A DNA stretch of 64,000 bases from Flavobacterium sp. TR2. Lineage in GTDB: Bacteria > Bacteroidota > Bacteroidia > Flavobacteriales > Flavobacteriaceae. Under the pieces are notes generated by a model. It did no database searches, was not told where the DNA came from, and saw only the letters and a program-made list of their open reading frames with translations. The number at the start of each line of letters is the position of its first letter. Positions within the stretch are counted from its first letter, which is position 1. Below, piece after piece: positions 1 to 8,011 of the stretch. Made by a program: the position numbers and the translations under genes. The stretch spans positions 248,001 to 312,000 of the forward strand of contig NZ_CP104307.1 of assembly GCF_025252405.1 (NCBI RefSeq), read 5' to 3'.

Positions 1-1
1 G

Positions 2-256
2 CAAGAAAAAGGATTTGATGTTTACACTAAAGTTCCTGATGTAAAATGTATTGCTGCTCAAAAATGGTGGAAAGAAAATAATGCTCTTTGGAAAAACGTT
101 CGTGACAAATGGCAGACTCTTTTTGACAGACATCAAGATTTAAATCTAGAAGCAAAAGTAGAAAGAAAAGCCTTGTATTCTCTTTTATTTGACTTAAAGC
201 CAAATGCAACAAAAGCAGAATCTGATGCTATTATCGACAAATTCGTTAAAAAATAA
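2..256 (+). CDS. C-terminal end of an unidentified protein (cut by window edge)
   Basis: An open frame enters from the left edge and ends at the TAA at 254-256, giving the last 84 residues of a longer protein. The segment is charged and helical-looking, with several Trp residues near its start (AQKWWKENNALWK) and a Lys-rich end. I do not recognise a family. It points towards the susCD operon and is separated from it by a strong hairpin, so it belongs to a different transcription unit. Its Lys/Asn/Phe-rich composition matches its neighbours. The function cannot be judged from this fragment. Confidence 0.6.
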   Translation, partial: QEKGFDVYTKVPDVKCIAAQKWWKENNALWKNVRDKWQTLFDRHQDLNLEAKVERKALYSLLFDLKPNATKAESDAIIDKFVKK

Positions 257-269
257 AAAAGCATAAAAA

Positions 270-296
270 AACCACCAGCAATGCTGGTGGTTTTTA
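270..296 (+). terminator. Bidirectional intrinsic terminator
   Basis: A ten-base inverted repeat (ACCACCAGCA / TGCTGGTGGT) with A-rich DNA on the left and a T run on the right sits between two converging genes. It can therefore work on both strands. Confidence 0.8.
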
Positions 297-318
297 TTAT
301 ATAGTAATGAGACAACAA

Positions 319-786
319 TTAGTATATTGTTAATACCCCACCGTTTGTAAGTGTTAAACCATCCGAAAAAGTAGCAACAAAAGCCAAACGGATTGTTTTG
401 CTTCCTGTACCACTAAACGCAGGATTAGAGCTTAATGCAGAAGAATTAAATAAAGCAGTTGCTCCATCTTTATCTACTGTTGCATCTGCTACCTTCGCTC
501 CAACGACCACAGCACCAGAAGCTGCTGTATCATTATGAATCTCAAGCGATTTAAGTGTTACACCTTCTTTTAAAAATGTGTAAATAAAAATAGGTTTCCC
601 TAAATCTGTACGCAAAAATTTTGCATCAGCAGCTGTCCTAACTGGATTCGTGCTTGCTCCAAGCACTGGCCTTCCGCTTGCTTGTGGCATTGACCTATCA
701 TCACCAATATCATTACTGCAAGAAGCAAATACCACAAATAAAACCAATAAAGAAAATTGTTTTATATATTTTTTCATGTTTTTCAT
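319..786 (-). CDS. Small lipoprotein, third gene of a susCD operon
   Basis: A 155-residue protein with a lipoprotein signal: a hydrophobic stretch followed by FASC, with the acylated Cys at residue 23. The start could equally be the second Met (position 777), which gives a tighter signal peptide. The mature part is rich in Ala, Ser, Thr and Gly and looks beta-structured. No catalytic motif is visible. Its start lies 8 bases after the susD-like gene, so it is almost certainly co-transcribed with it. By analogy with other Sus-type operons it is probably a surface-exposed accessory protein for the same ligand. That role is inference; the family is unrecognised. Confidence 0.7.
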   Translation of the reverse strand: MKNMKKYIKQFSLLVLFVVFASCSNDIGDDRSMPQASGRPVLGASTNPVRTAADAKFLRTDLGKPIFIYTFLKEGVTLKSLEIHNDTAASGAVVVGAKVADATVDKDGATALFNSSALSSNPAFSGTGSKTIRLAFVATFSDGLTLTNGGVLTIY

Positions 787-794
787 TTTAAATA

Positions 795-2261
795 TTATTT
801 ATCCCAAAAAAGTGGAGTATATAAGAAGTCTCCTCCAATTGCAGCTGCTGCAGCCTTATAATTGGTAGGATTTAGAGTTTGCTCTCTAATTGGGTAAGTC
901 ATTCTTACAGGAACTTGACCTTTAGCAGCTGGGTCAGCAGTAGCCGGTGCGGTAAGTGCTGGAAAGTTTAATCTTCTTGCCGAAGTCCATCCTTCAAATC
1001 CTCTATTATACGAGGCATACCAAGCTTGCTGTCCAATTTTTTGCTGCCAAGTAGGTGCTGCGGTAACATAAGCAACAGCAGGATTGGCTAAATAAGTTGT
1101 AATACTAGATTGAGCTACTCCCCAATCCTGCATCGAAGCAGTAATTGCATCATTATAGTACGCTTCAGCAGTACCTCCAACAGCAACACCTCTTTCTACA
1201 GCTTCAGCCAATAAAAATTGAACTTCTGCGTAATCTAATAAAGTCGCTGGAAAAGTTGGTGCCTGAATTGCATCACTGACATGAGTAAAACTACCGTAAC
1301 TATTTTTGACACCCGGCACTCCTCCTACATATGGCATTTTGTTGCTAGCAAAATACGCTACTCTTCTCGGATCATTTAAAGCATTCAAAGCATCAACAAA
1401 TGGTTTGGCAGGTACAAAATCATGTCTTCCTGAGAATACCATATCTACATAAAGTGGATTTGTGTTTGGTAAAGCATTCATATAAACAACCTTTGCATTA
1501 TCTGCATTAGAAGTAAAAGCTCCCTTTGCCGCTGACGTAATTGTAGCATCAGCCAAAGTATTGTTTAGCCCTGATGCCTTAAGATTGATTCCCAACTGTA
1601 ATTTGATGCTGTTTGCAAATTTCGCCCAGTGTGACATACTATCGCCATAAAGAACATCGGCAGCACCAAATCCTGCATGGCTAACGTCAAGATTAGCAAT
1701 ATCCTTATCTAATCGAGCAATAAGATCTGTATAGATATCAATTGCTTTATCATATTTAGGCAAATAATTATCAGATCCTTTAGAAGCCTCTGAATAAGGA
1801 ATATCTCCAAAAGTGTCCACTAAAATTTTAAAATCGTAAACAGTCAAAATATCAATTAATATCAATTGATTTTTCTTAACTGCTGTTTTTGCAGCAAAAT
1901 CAGGATCGTTTGAAGCAATTACTGACTCAGTCAAATATTTTTTTGCTTTCGTTAAATCACCAATCGGACCTGCAAAATAGGCAGTCCAATGACTATCAGA
2001 AATCTTTCTGGTAGTCCAGTTATAGTTGGTTTCATCTGTATAAGTTGTTTCCGTCCACTGCTGATTTACTAATCTGAAAATATTTCTGTTAACATTTGTA
2101 TTTGTTACCTGATCTGCAGTCGTTTTAATTGCACTTGTAAACAAAGTATACGCAGGCACCACTTCTGGATTTTTCTCGTTTTGATTTAAATCGGTTAGAT
2201 TGTCCTCATTACAAGATATTGTGAGAATCAAAATTCCCAAAGCATATATAATTTTTTTCAT
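795..2261 (-). CDS. SusD/RagB-family outer-membrane lipoprotein (SusD-like 2 type)
   Basis: A 488-residue lipoprotein with lipobox LTISC (Cys17). It is the expected size for a SusD-type nutrient-binding lid. The N-terminal part is helical and TPR-like, with W/Y-rich segments such as QQWTETTYTDETNYNW. The C-terminal part has the usual pattern of this group (YAEVQFLLAEAVERG, then the region around RGFEGWTSARRLNFP). Members sit on a SusC barrel at the cell surface and capture a ligand. It starts 11 bases after the susC-like gene, as is standard. The substrate cannot be told, because no glycoside hydrolase, peptidase or dedicated regulator lies next to it in the window. Confidence 0.9.
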   Translation of the reverse strand: MKKIIYALGILILTISCNEDNLTDLNQNEKNPEVVPAYTLFTSAIKTTADQVTNTNVNRNIFRLVNQQWTETTYTDETNYNWTTRKISDSHWTAYFAGPIGDLTKAKKYLTESVIASNDPDFAAKTAVKKNQLILIDILTVYDFKILVDTFGDIPYSEASKGSDNYLPKYDKAIDIYTDLIARLDKDIANLDVSHAGFGAADVLYGDSMSHWAKFANSIKLQLGINLKASGLNNTLADATITSAAKGAFTSNADNAKVVYMNALPNTNPLYVDMVFSGRHDFVPAKPFVDALNALNDPRRVAYFASNKMPYVGGVPGVKNSYGSFTHVSDAIQAPTFPATLLDYAEVQFLLAEAVERGVAVGGTAEAYYNDAITASMQDWGVAQSSITTYLANPAVAYVTAAPTWQQKIGQQAWYASYNRGFEGWTSARRLNFPALTAPATADPAAKGQVPVRMTYPIREQTLNPTNYKAAAAAIGGDFLYTPLFWDK

Positions 2262-2272
2262 CTTTCTCTGTA

Positions 2273-5200
2273 TTAAAATTTAAGCGTTAAGTTAAACCCA
2301 ATATCTCTCGTTGTAGGCAATGATCCTGTAGAGTAACCTCTCGATTTGCTACCTGATGACAAGCCACTTTCTGGATCTGCATAAGGCAAGTTTTTATGGA
2401 TGATCCATAAATTAGTTCCTAATAGGCTAAACGTAGCGTCTTTTATAAAAGTTCTGGCTAACCATGGTTTTGGGAAATTGAAAGACACAGAAACTTCTCT
2501 CAATTTAACGTAAGAAGCATCATAAACAAAAGCTTTGTTAGGCGCTGCCGTATAACCATAATTATTAGAAAAAGTACCCGGATTTACAACTGCCATAGTA
2601 TTTGGGGTTCCATCAGGTTTAACACCTTGATTTACTACACCCGTTTCTCTAATATTGCCAACAGCAGTTTCTTTATACAATCCAGTTGCAAGACCATAAT
2701 ACATATCTAAAGAAAAAATGTCTCCACCATGCTGGGTATCAATTAAAAATCCTAACGACACATTTTTATAGTTGAATTTATTTCTGATACCACCGATCCA
2801 GTCTGGATTTATATTTCCGATTATTTTATCTGCAGTTGGAGTAATCATATATCTACCAGTAGCCTGATCAACAGTTGGCTGTCCATTAGTATAAACATAA
2901 TCAGTTCCTTTTAAAGCTCCGTAAGGCTCGCCTGGAGTTGCATTAGAAGTTACGCCCCCTTGGAAAGAAGCTAATTGTAGATTTTCTAATCCGTTAGGCA
3001 AAGAAACTACAGCGCTTCGGTTGTTTGACCAGTTTACGACAATATCCCATCTAAAATCTTTTGTTTTTATTGGAGTTCCTGTTAATTGAACTTCAAAACC
3101 TTTATTTTCTATCGTACCACCATTAACCACTGCATCCGTATAAGTTGAAGCAGAAGATACTGCAGCCGTAACAATTTGATCAACTGATAGCGTTTTGTAA
3201 TACGTAACATCAAAACCTAATCTATTATCTAACATACTTGCTTCTAAACCAAACTCAAAAGATTTTGTTCTCTCAGGTTTAAGATTAGGGTTTCTATTTA
3301 CAGATGTTCTTTCATCCATATTGCTATAAACAGGCTGCTCGTGGAAATTAGAACTTCTTGTGAAAGTATTTATTAACTGCAACGGTAATGCGTCATTTCC
3401 TACTTCAGCATAATTGGCTCTTAATTTTCCAAGGTTCAACCAATCTGCATGCAATAAATTAGAAAATACAATTGCACCAGAAATAGCCGGATAAACATAA
3501 GAGTTATTTCCTTTTGGCAAAGTAGAAGAAATATCTCTTCTTACAGAAGCATCAATAAAATAGGTGTTTTTATAACCTAACGAACCTTGAGCATAAATAC
3601 CATTTACGCCAATATCATTTTTAGTTTCTCTTGGGAAAGGAAGTGCATATCTTGAATTTGATAATGCATATACTTCTGGAACTACTAAACCTCCAATTGT
3701 CGACGACAATACATTATCATTATGCTGTCTTCTAATATTAGACCCCAATACTCCTGTTAAACTCAAATCTTCTCCAAATTTTTTATTGAAGTTCAACATT
3801 AAATCATAATTGATTTCTTGATAATTTAAATCATTTCTTTGGTAGCCTGAAGTTTCATCTACTGGAGACAAACCAAATCCTGAAGCAACAGATCCAATCG
3901 CTCTGCGTTCTTCTTGAAGCTGTTTATTAGAATCCAAGGAAACTCTACCCATTGCTGATACCCAAGGAGCAATCTCATAGTTAAGAGAAGCATAACCAAT
4001 AAATCTAGTTTTATTGTCTGAAGAGTAGTTTTTGTAACGTGTAAAATATGGATTATCCCAATAAATAGGCACCAAACCATCAACACTTGTAGGATCTGCT
4101 AAATTCCATGTAGCATTTTGTCCTCCAGAATTGAAATAGGCATCTTTCTGAGCTTGCACATCAGTATTGACCTGCCACCACTGACGGAAAGACCCTATGA
4201 TATTATCACTATATCCAGTTGAGTTTCTTCCAATTGTGTTTTGTAAAGTTACTGCTGAGTAAATGTTAGCAGTTAATTTATCTGTAATTTTTTGGCTGAA
4301 ACGAGCACTTAACTGATTTCTTTTCAACTCACTATTTGGCAATATACCCGTCTGATCAAAATTTGAATAAGACAATGACAAAGTAGATTTTTCTGTTGCT
4401 TTTTCAAAAGCAATACTATTTGTAAAAGTATGCGCTTGCTTAAAAAAAGTTACAGGACCATTCTTAGCCGCTTGCCATGGAGTCGCTTTTCCGTAATTAG
4501 GAGAAGATGGCGTAAAAGCATCCCATTGATAAACAGGAACTCCATTAAACTTATCTCCGTAAGAAGCATCATTTGAAGTATCTACTGTATCTGGATTTCC
4601 AGCTCCTAAAAATGAAGTTCCTAATCCATAACCTGAGCCATATTTATTCTGGTACTGAGGAAAAGTAGATTTATCAATGCTTCCATTTGTAAAACCACTA
4701 GATAAAGTAAGACCAATAGAATTATCTGTTTTAGTTTTTCCTTTTTTAGTAGTAACCATAACCACTCCATTTGCAGCTCTTGAACCATATAAAGCAGTTG
4801 CCGCAGCACCTTTAAGGATATTGATCGATTCTATATCTTCCTGATTAATATCTGACGCTCCGTTACCGTAGTCATAACCTCCTCCTCCTGTCTGTTGGCT
4901 TGAAGCATTAGAGTTTGTGTTATCGATTGGCACACCATCAATTACCCATAAAGCTTGATTGTTTCCTGTTAATGACTTATTACCACGAATTACAACGTTT
5001 GTAGAACCACCAAAGTTAGTATTTCTTGTGATTTCTACCCCTGCCGCTTTTCCTTGCAAAAGATTCGCAACGTTTGACGTTGGCGCCCCACCATTTAAAT
5101 CAGCTCCTTTAATTTGTTGTGAAGCGTAACCTAGAGATTTTTTTTCTCTTTTAATACCTTGAGCAGTTGTAACCACAACCCCTTCAAGTTCTTGTGCAAT

Positions 5201-5485
5201 TGCAACTAACTTCACATTAAGTACAGATGAGCTAGCAGTCACTTCTTGAGTTTTCATTCCTACATAGCTAAACACCAGTAGATCGTTAGGAGTAGCTTTT
5301 ATAGCAAACTTACCATCAAAATCTGTTTGAGCTCCAGATTTTGAACCTTTAACCAAAACACTAACACCCGGCATTGGCATCCCTGAGTTGTCAGAAACTG
5401 TTCCAGTCACTTTTCTTTCTTGAGCAAAACTAAATTGTGCAAGAAAAAGAAAAAGCATTGTGAATACTTTTAATTTTTGTTTCAT
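2273..5485 (-). CDS. SusC/RagA-family TonB-dependent transporter
   Basis: A 1070-residue outer-membrane receptor. Residues 1-22 are a Sec signal (MKQKLKVFTMLFLFLAQFSFAQ). Residues about 23-105 are a carboxypeptidase-D-regulatory-like beta domain (VTGTVSDNSGMPMPGVSVLVKG). A plug domain follows at about 115-240 with the typical VVIRGNKSL, ALWVIDGVPIDN and NILKGAAATALYGSRAANGV signatures. The rest is a 22-strand-type barrel that ends in an aromatic residue (LTLKF). It imports a bulky ligand with energy from TonB. It heads an operon with the SusD-like and small lipoprotein genes. Its 415-base upstream region contains a hairpin described separately. Confidence 0.95.
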   Translation of the reverse strand: MKQKLKVFTMLFLFLAQFSFAQERKVTGTVSDNSGMPMPGVSVLVKGSKSGAQTDFDGKFAIKATPNDLLVFSYVGMKTQEVTASSSVLNVKLVAIAQELEGVVVTTAQGIKREKKSLGYASQQIKGADLNGGAPTSNVANLLQGKAAGVEITRNTNFGGSTNVVIRGNKSLTGNNQALWVIDGVPIDNTNSNASSQQTGGGGYDYGNGASDINQEDIESINILKGAAATALYGSRAANGVVMVTTKKGKTKTDNSIGLTLSSGFTNGSIDKSTFPQYQNKYGSGYGLGTSFLGAGNPDTVDTSNDASYGDKFNGVPVYQWDAFTPSSPNYGKATPWQAAKNGPVTFFKQAHTFTNSIAFEKATEKSTLSLSYSNFDQTGILPNSELKRNQLSARFSQKITDKLTANIYSAVTLQNTIGRNSTGYSDNIIGSFRQWWQVNTDVQAQKDAYFNSGGQNATWNLADPTSVDGLVPIYWDNPYFTRYKNYSSDNKTRFIGYASLNYEIAPWVSAMGRVSLDSNKQLQEERRAIGSVASGFGLSPVDETSGYQRNDLNYQEINYDLMLNFNKKFGEDLSLTGVLGSNIRRQHNDNVLSSTIGGLVVPEVYALSNSRYALPFPRETKNDIGVNGIYAQGSLGYKNTYFIDASVRRDISSTLPKGNNSYVYPAISGAIVFSNLLHADWLNLGKLRANYAEVGNDALPLQLINTFTRSSNFHEQPVYSNMDERTSVNRNPNLKPERTKSFEFGLEASMLDNRLGFDVTYYKTLSVDQIVTAAVSSASTYTDAVVNGGTIENKGFEVQLTGTPIKTKDFRWDIVVNWSNNRSAVVSLPNGLENLQLASFQGGVTSNATPGEPYGALKGTDYVYTNGQPTVDQATGRYMITPTADKIIGNINPDWIGGIRNKFNYKNVSLGFLIDTQHGGDIFSLDMYYGLATGLYKETAVGNIRETGVVNQGVKPDGTPNTMAVVNPGTFSNNYGYTAAPNKAFVYDASYVKLREVSVSFNFPKPWLARTFIKDATFSLLGTNLWIIHKNLPYADPESGLSSGSKSRGYSTGSLPTTRDIGFNLTLKF

Positions 5486-5617
5486 AAGATTATTCTTTTT
5501 AAAATTATGTAGCGAACATATTACAAAAAAATAATTTTAACAAGAATTTTAGAACATTTAACATTAAATAATATAAATATTACCTTACAATAATCACATA
5601 TAGGGTTTTAACTTTTA

Positions 5618-5656
5618 AAATAAAAAACCGCCTGGCATTAAAGACCAAACGGTTTA
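5618..5656 (-). terminator. Terminator-like hairpin in the susC upstream region
   Basis: On the minus strand AAACCG pairs with CGGTTT, extended by GG/CC, and the stem is followed by TTTTTTATTTT. It lies 245 bases past the end of argS, beyond the argS terminator, and 130 bases before the susC-like start. It may end a short transcript or act as an attenuator. Confidence 0.45.
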
Positions 5657-5837
5657 GAACCTTAACCATAATTCTCTAAAAGCGTACTAATTCAAAATAG
5701 TTAATAATGATATAAGGAAATATCTTTTACTTATTCAAATACTTTTCTTTCTTACAACAAAAAGCTCTTCTTATTATTTGAATCAAAATTACTACAGAAT
5801 TAGACTACAAAAAATACTAGATGAGACAAAAAAATAT

Positions 5838-5874
5838 AAAAAAAAGCCAATAATTTAAAAATTACTGGCTTTTG
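5838..5874 (-). terminator. argS terminator
   Basis: An inverted repeat of about 14 bases (AAAGCCAATAATTT against AAATTACTGGCTTT, one G-T pair on the transcribed strand), followed on the minus strand by a long T run. It lies 27 bases downstream of the argS stop. Confidence 0.75.
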
Positions 5875-5900
5875 GCTATTTTGAATATATTTAAAAATTC

Positions 5901-7679
5901 TTACATTCTTTCTGGAACTTCGATTCCTAATAAATGGAATGCAGAATTTATTACTTCGGCAACTTTTTGAGAAAGCTGCACTCTGAATACTTTTTTTGTT
6001 AAGTCAACTTCTCCTAAGATATGTACAGACTGGTAAAAAGAGTTGTATTCTTTTACTAAATCGTAAGTATAATTGGCAATTAATGCCGGACTATGATTTT
6101 GAGCCGCATTCTGAATTACTTCAGGGAAAAGTTCAATTTGTTTTACCAGCTCTTTCTCTTTCTCGTGCAATTCTTCAATTTCAATTGCAGCAGAAAAATC
6201 GAAATCGGCTTTACGGATTATCGATTGAATTCTCGCGTATGTGTATTGGATAAACGGACCTGTATTTCCAGCAAAATCAACAGACTCTTCTGGATTAAAC
6301 AAGATGCGTTTTTTAGGATCTACTTTTAAAATGTAATATTTCAAAGCTCCTAGGCCTATAGTTTTGTATAGTTTTGCTTTTTCCTCATCAGAATAGCTAT
6401 CCAGTTTTCCTAAATCTTCTGAAATCTGTTTTGCTGTATCGGTCATATCCTGCATCAAATCATCTGCATCTACAACGGTTCCTTCACGGCTTTTCATTTT
6501 TCCAGAAGGCAAATCAACCATTCCGTATGATAGGTGATACAAACTTGAAGCCCAGTCAAAACCTAATTTTTTCAAGATTAAGAACAAAACTTTAAAATGA
6601 TAATCTTGCTCATTTCCAACTGTATAAACCATTCCGCCAACATCTGGCATATCTTTTACACGCTGAATTGCTGTTCCAATGTCTTGTGTCATGTATACTG
6701 CTGTACCGTCAGAACGCAAAACAATTTTACGGTCAAGACCTTCATCTGTCAGATCAATCCAAACAGAACCGTCTGGATCTTTTTCAAAAACTCCTTTATC
6801 TAAACCTACTTGAACAACATCTTTTCCTAACAAATAAGTATTGCTTTCGTAGTAATATCTATCAAAATCAACTCCAAGATTGGTATAAGTGGTGGCAAAA
6901 CCATCATACACCCATTGGTTCATTTTTTTCCAAAGTTCAATTACTTTCTCGTCACCAGCTTCCCATTTTTTAAGCATATCCTGTGCTTCAATGATGATTG
7001 GCGCTTGTTTTTTGGCTTCTTCTTCTGTTTTACCAGCTTCTATTAAACCATTAATTTCATTTTTGTAAGCTTTATCAAACTCTACATAATATTTACCAAC
7101 TAGTTTATCACCTTTTAAACCAGAAGTTTCAGGAGTTTCACCGTTTCCAAATTTCTCCCAAGCCAGCATCGATTTGCAGATATGGATTCCTCTATCGTTG
7201 ATAATTTGCGTTTTGTAGACTTTTTTACCAGAAGCTTTTAAAATTTCTGCAACAGAATATCCTAACAAATTGTTACGAACGTGTCCTAAGTGCAAAGGTT
7301 TGTTGGTGTTTGGAGAAGAATATTCTACCATAACCGCTTTCTCATCAGGACTTGGAGTTACAAATCCGAATTGCTTTTGGTCTTTAATTCCGTTGAAGAA
7401 ATTTACATAATAGCTGTCTGAAATCACAATATTCAAGAAACCTGAAACTACATTAAAGCGTGCAACTTCAGAAACATTTTCAACTAGATAATTTCCGATT
7501 TTATTTCCCAATTCTGCAGGATTGCTTTTAATCACTTTTAGCAACGGGAAAATTACCATTGTAATATCTCCTTCAAACTCTTTTCTAGTAGTTTGAAACT
7601 CGATTTTATCAACAGTAACATCAAATAATGCTTGTATTGCTTTTTGTATAGAAGGTGTAAGAATTTGTTGTAATGACAT
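5901..7679 (-). CDS. argS: Arginyl-tRNA synthetase
   Basis: A class I synthetase of 592 residues that charges tRNA-Arg in the cytoplasm. An N-terminal Add-1 domain is followed by the catalytic core with the HIGH-type motif NKPLHLGHVRNN (HLGH at residues 130-133). The motif GKMKSREGTVVDADDL stands at the KMSKS position. The C-terminal part is the helical anticodon-binding DALR domain (FIQYTYARIQSIIRKA onwards) and ends in HLLGIEVPERM, typical of bacterial ArgRS. Length and motif order are complete. It is a single-gene unit with its own terminator. A possible -7 element (TATCTTTG) lies about 20 bases upstream of the start. Confidence 0.97.
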   Translation of the reverse strand: MSLQQILTPSIQKAIQALFDVTVDKIEFQTTRKEFEGDITMVIFPLLKVIKSNPAELGNKIGNYLVENVSEVARFNVVSGFLNIVISDSYYVNFFNGIKDQKQFGFVTPSPDEKAVMVEYSSPNTNKPLHLGHVRNNLLGYSVAEILKASGKKVYKTQIINDRGIHICKSMLAWEKFGNGETPETSGLKGDKLVGKYYVEFDKAYKNEINGLIEAGKTEEEAKKQAPIIIEAQDMLKKWEAGDEKVIELWKKMNQWVYDGFATTYTNLGVDFDRYYYESNTYLLGKDVVQVGLDKGVFEKDPDGSVWIDLTDEGLDRKIVLRSDGTAVYMTQDIGTAIQRVKDMPDVGGMVYTVGNEQDYHFKVLFLILKKLGFDWASSLYHLSYGMVDLPSGKMKSREGTVVDADDLMQDMTDTAKQISEDLGKLDSYSDEEKAKLYKTIGLGALKYYILKVDPKKRILFNPEESVDFAGNTGPFIQYTYARIQSIIRKADFDFSAAIEIEELHEKEKELVKQIELFPEVIQNAAQNHSPALIANYTYDLVKEYNSFYQSVHILGEVDLTKKVFRVQLSQKVAEVINSAFHLLGIEVPERM

Positions 7680-8011
7680 GTAAACTTATTTTAAAGTGAG
7701 CAAAGATACTGCATATTCATCAATTAGAGAAAATCAAAAACATATTAAATTCGAGAAAAGAGTTTCAATTTGACAAAAAAGCACATTTTTTAATTGTTAA
7801 AATTATCAAAAAACCAAAAGACTAAACTCTTACAAAACAGCCGATGAGAAAAAAAATATTTTTTTTTCTGCAATTTCTTGTAACATATCAACCGCAAAAG
7901 AGTCTTAATAGAGACCTTAAATTTTTTGAAGTCAAGAAAAAACAAAAAAGAAAAACTAACAAAACGAAATCATCATCAATCAAATCAAAAAAAATAATCA
8001 GTAAAAAAATC
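7680..8011. other. Divergent intergenic region, argS / outer-membrane receptor
   Basis: This A-rich stretch holds control elements of two divergent genes. A -7-like box for argS is seen at 7701-7708 (CAAAGATA on the plus strand) without a well-spaced -33 partner. No TAnnTTTG motif was found for the receptor gene. An open frame extends the receptor upstream to 7844, but it encodes a Lys/Ser-rich stretch that I regard as untranslated leader. Confidence 0.4.

Larger units (their letters stand above)
5486..5900. other. Intergenic region between susC-like gene and argS
   Basis: This 415-base gap has no convincing gene. From right to left it holds the argS terminator (about 5838-5874), a possible minus-strand promoter (TAATTTTG read from 5791 to 5784, with TTG at 5810-5808), a second minus-strand hairpin followed by T residues (5618-5656) and about 130 AT-rich bases before the susC-like start. 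A weak second promoter candidate (TTTG at 5527-5524, TAATTTTA at 5507-5500) lies close to the start codon. Confidence 0.5.

Noticed and set aside
5996..6973. Several plus-strand open frames across argS
   Set aside because: All lie opposite highly conserved synthetase sequence and have no promoter, signal or domain.
7844..8011. N-terminal extension of the outer-membrane receptor
   Set aside because: The extra 56 residues are a basic low-complexity stretch that would bury the signal peptide; the ATG at 8012 starts a normal signal.
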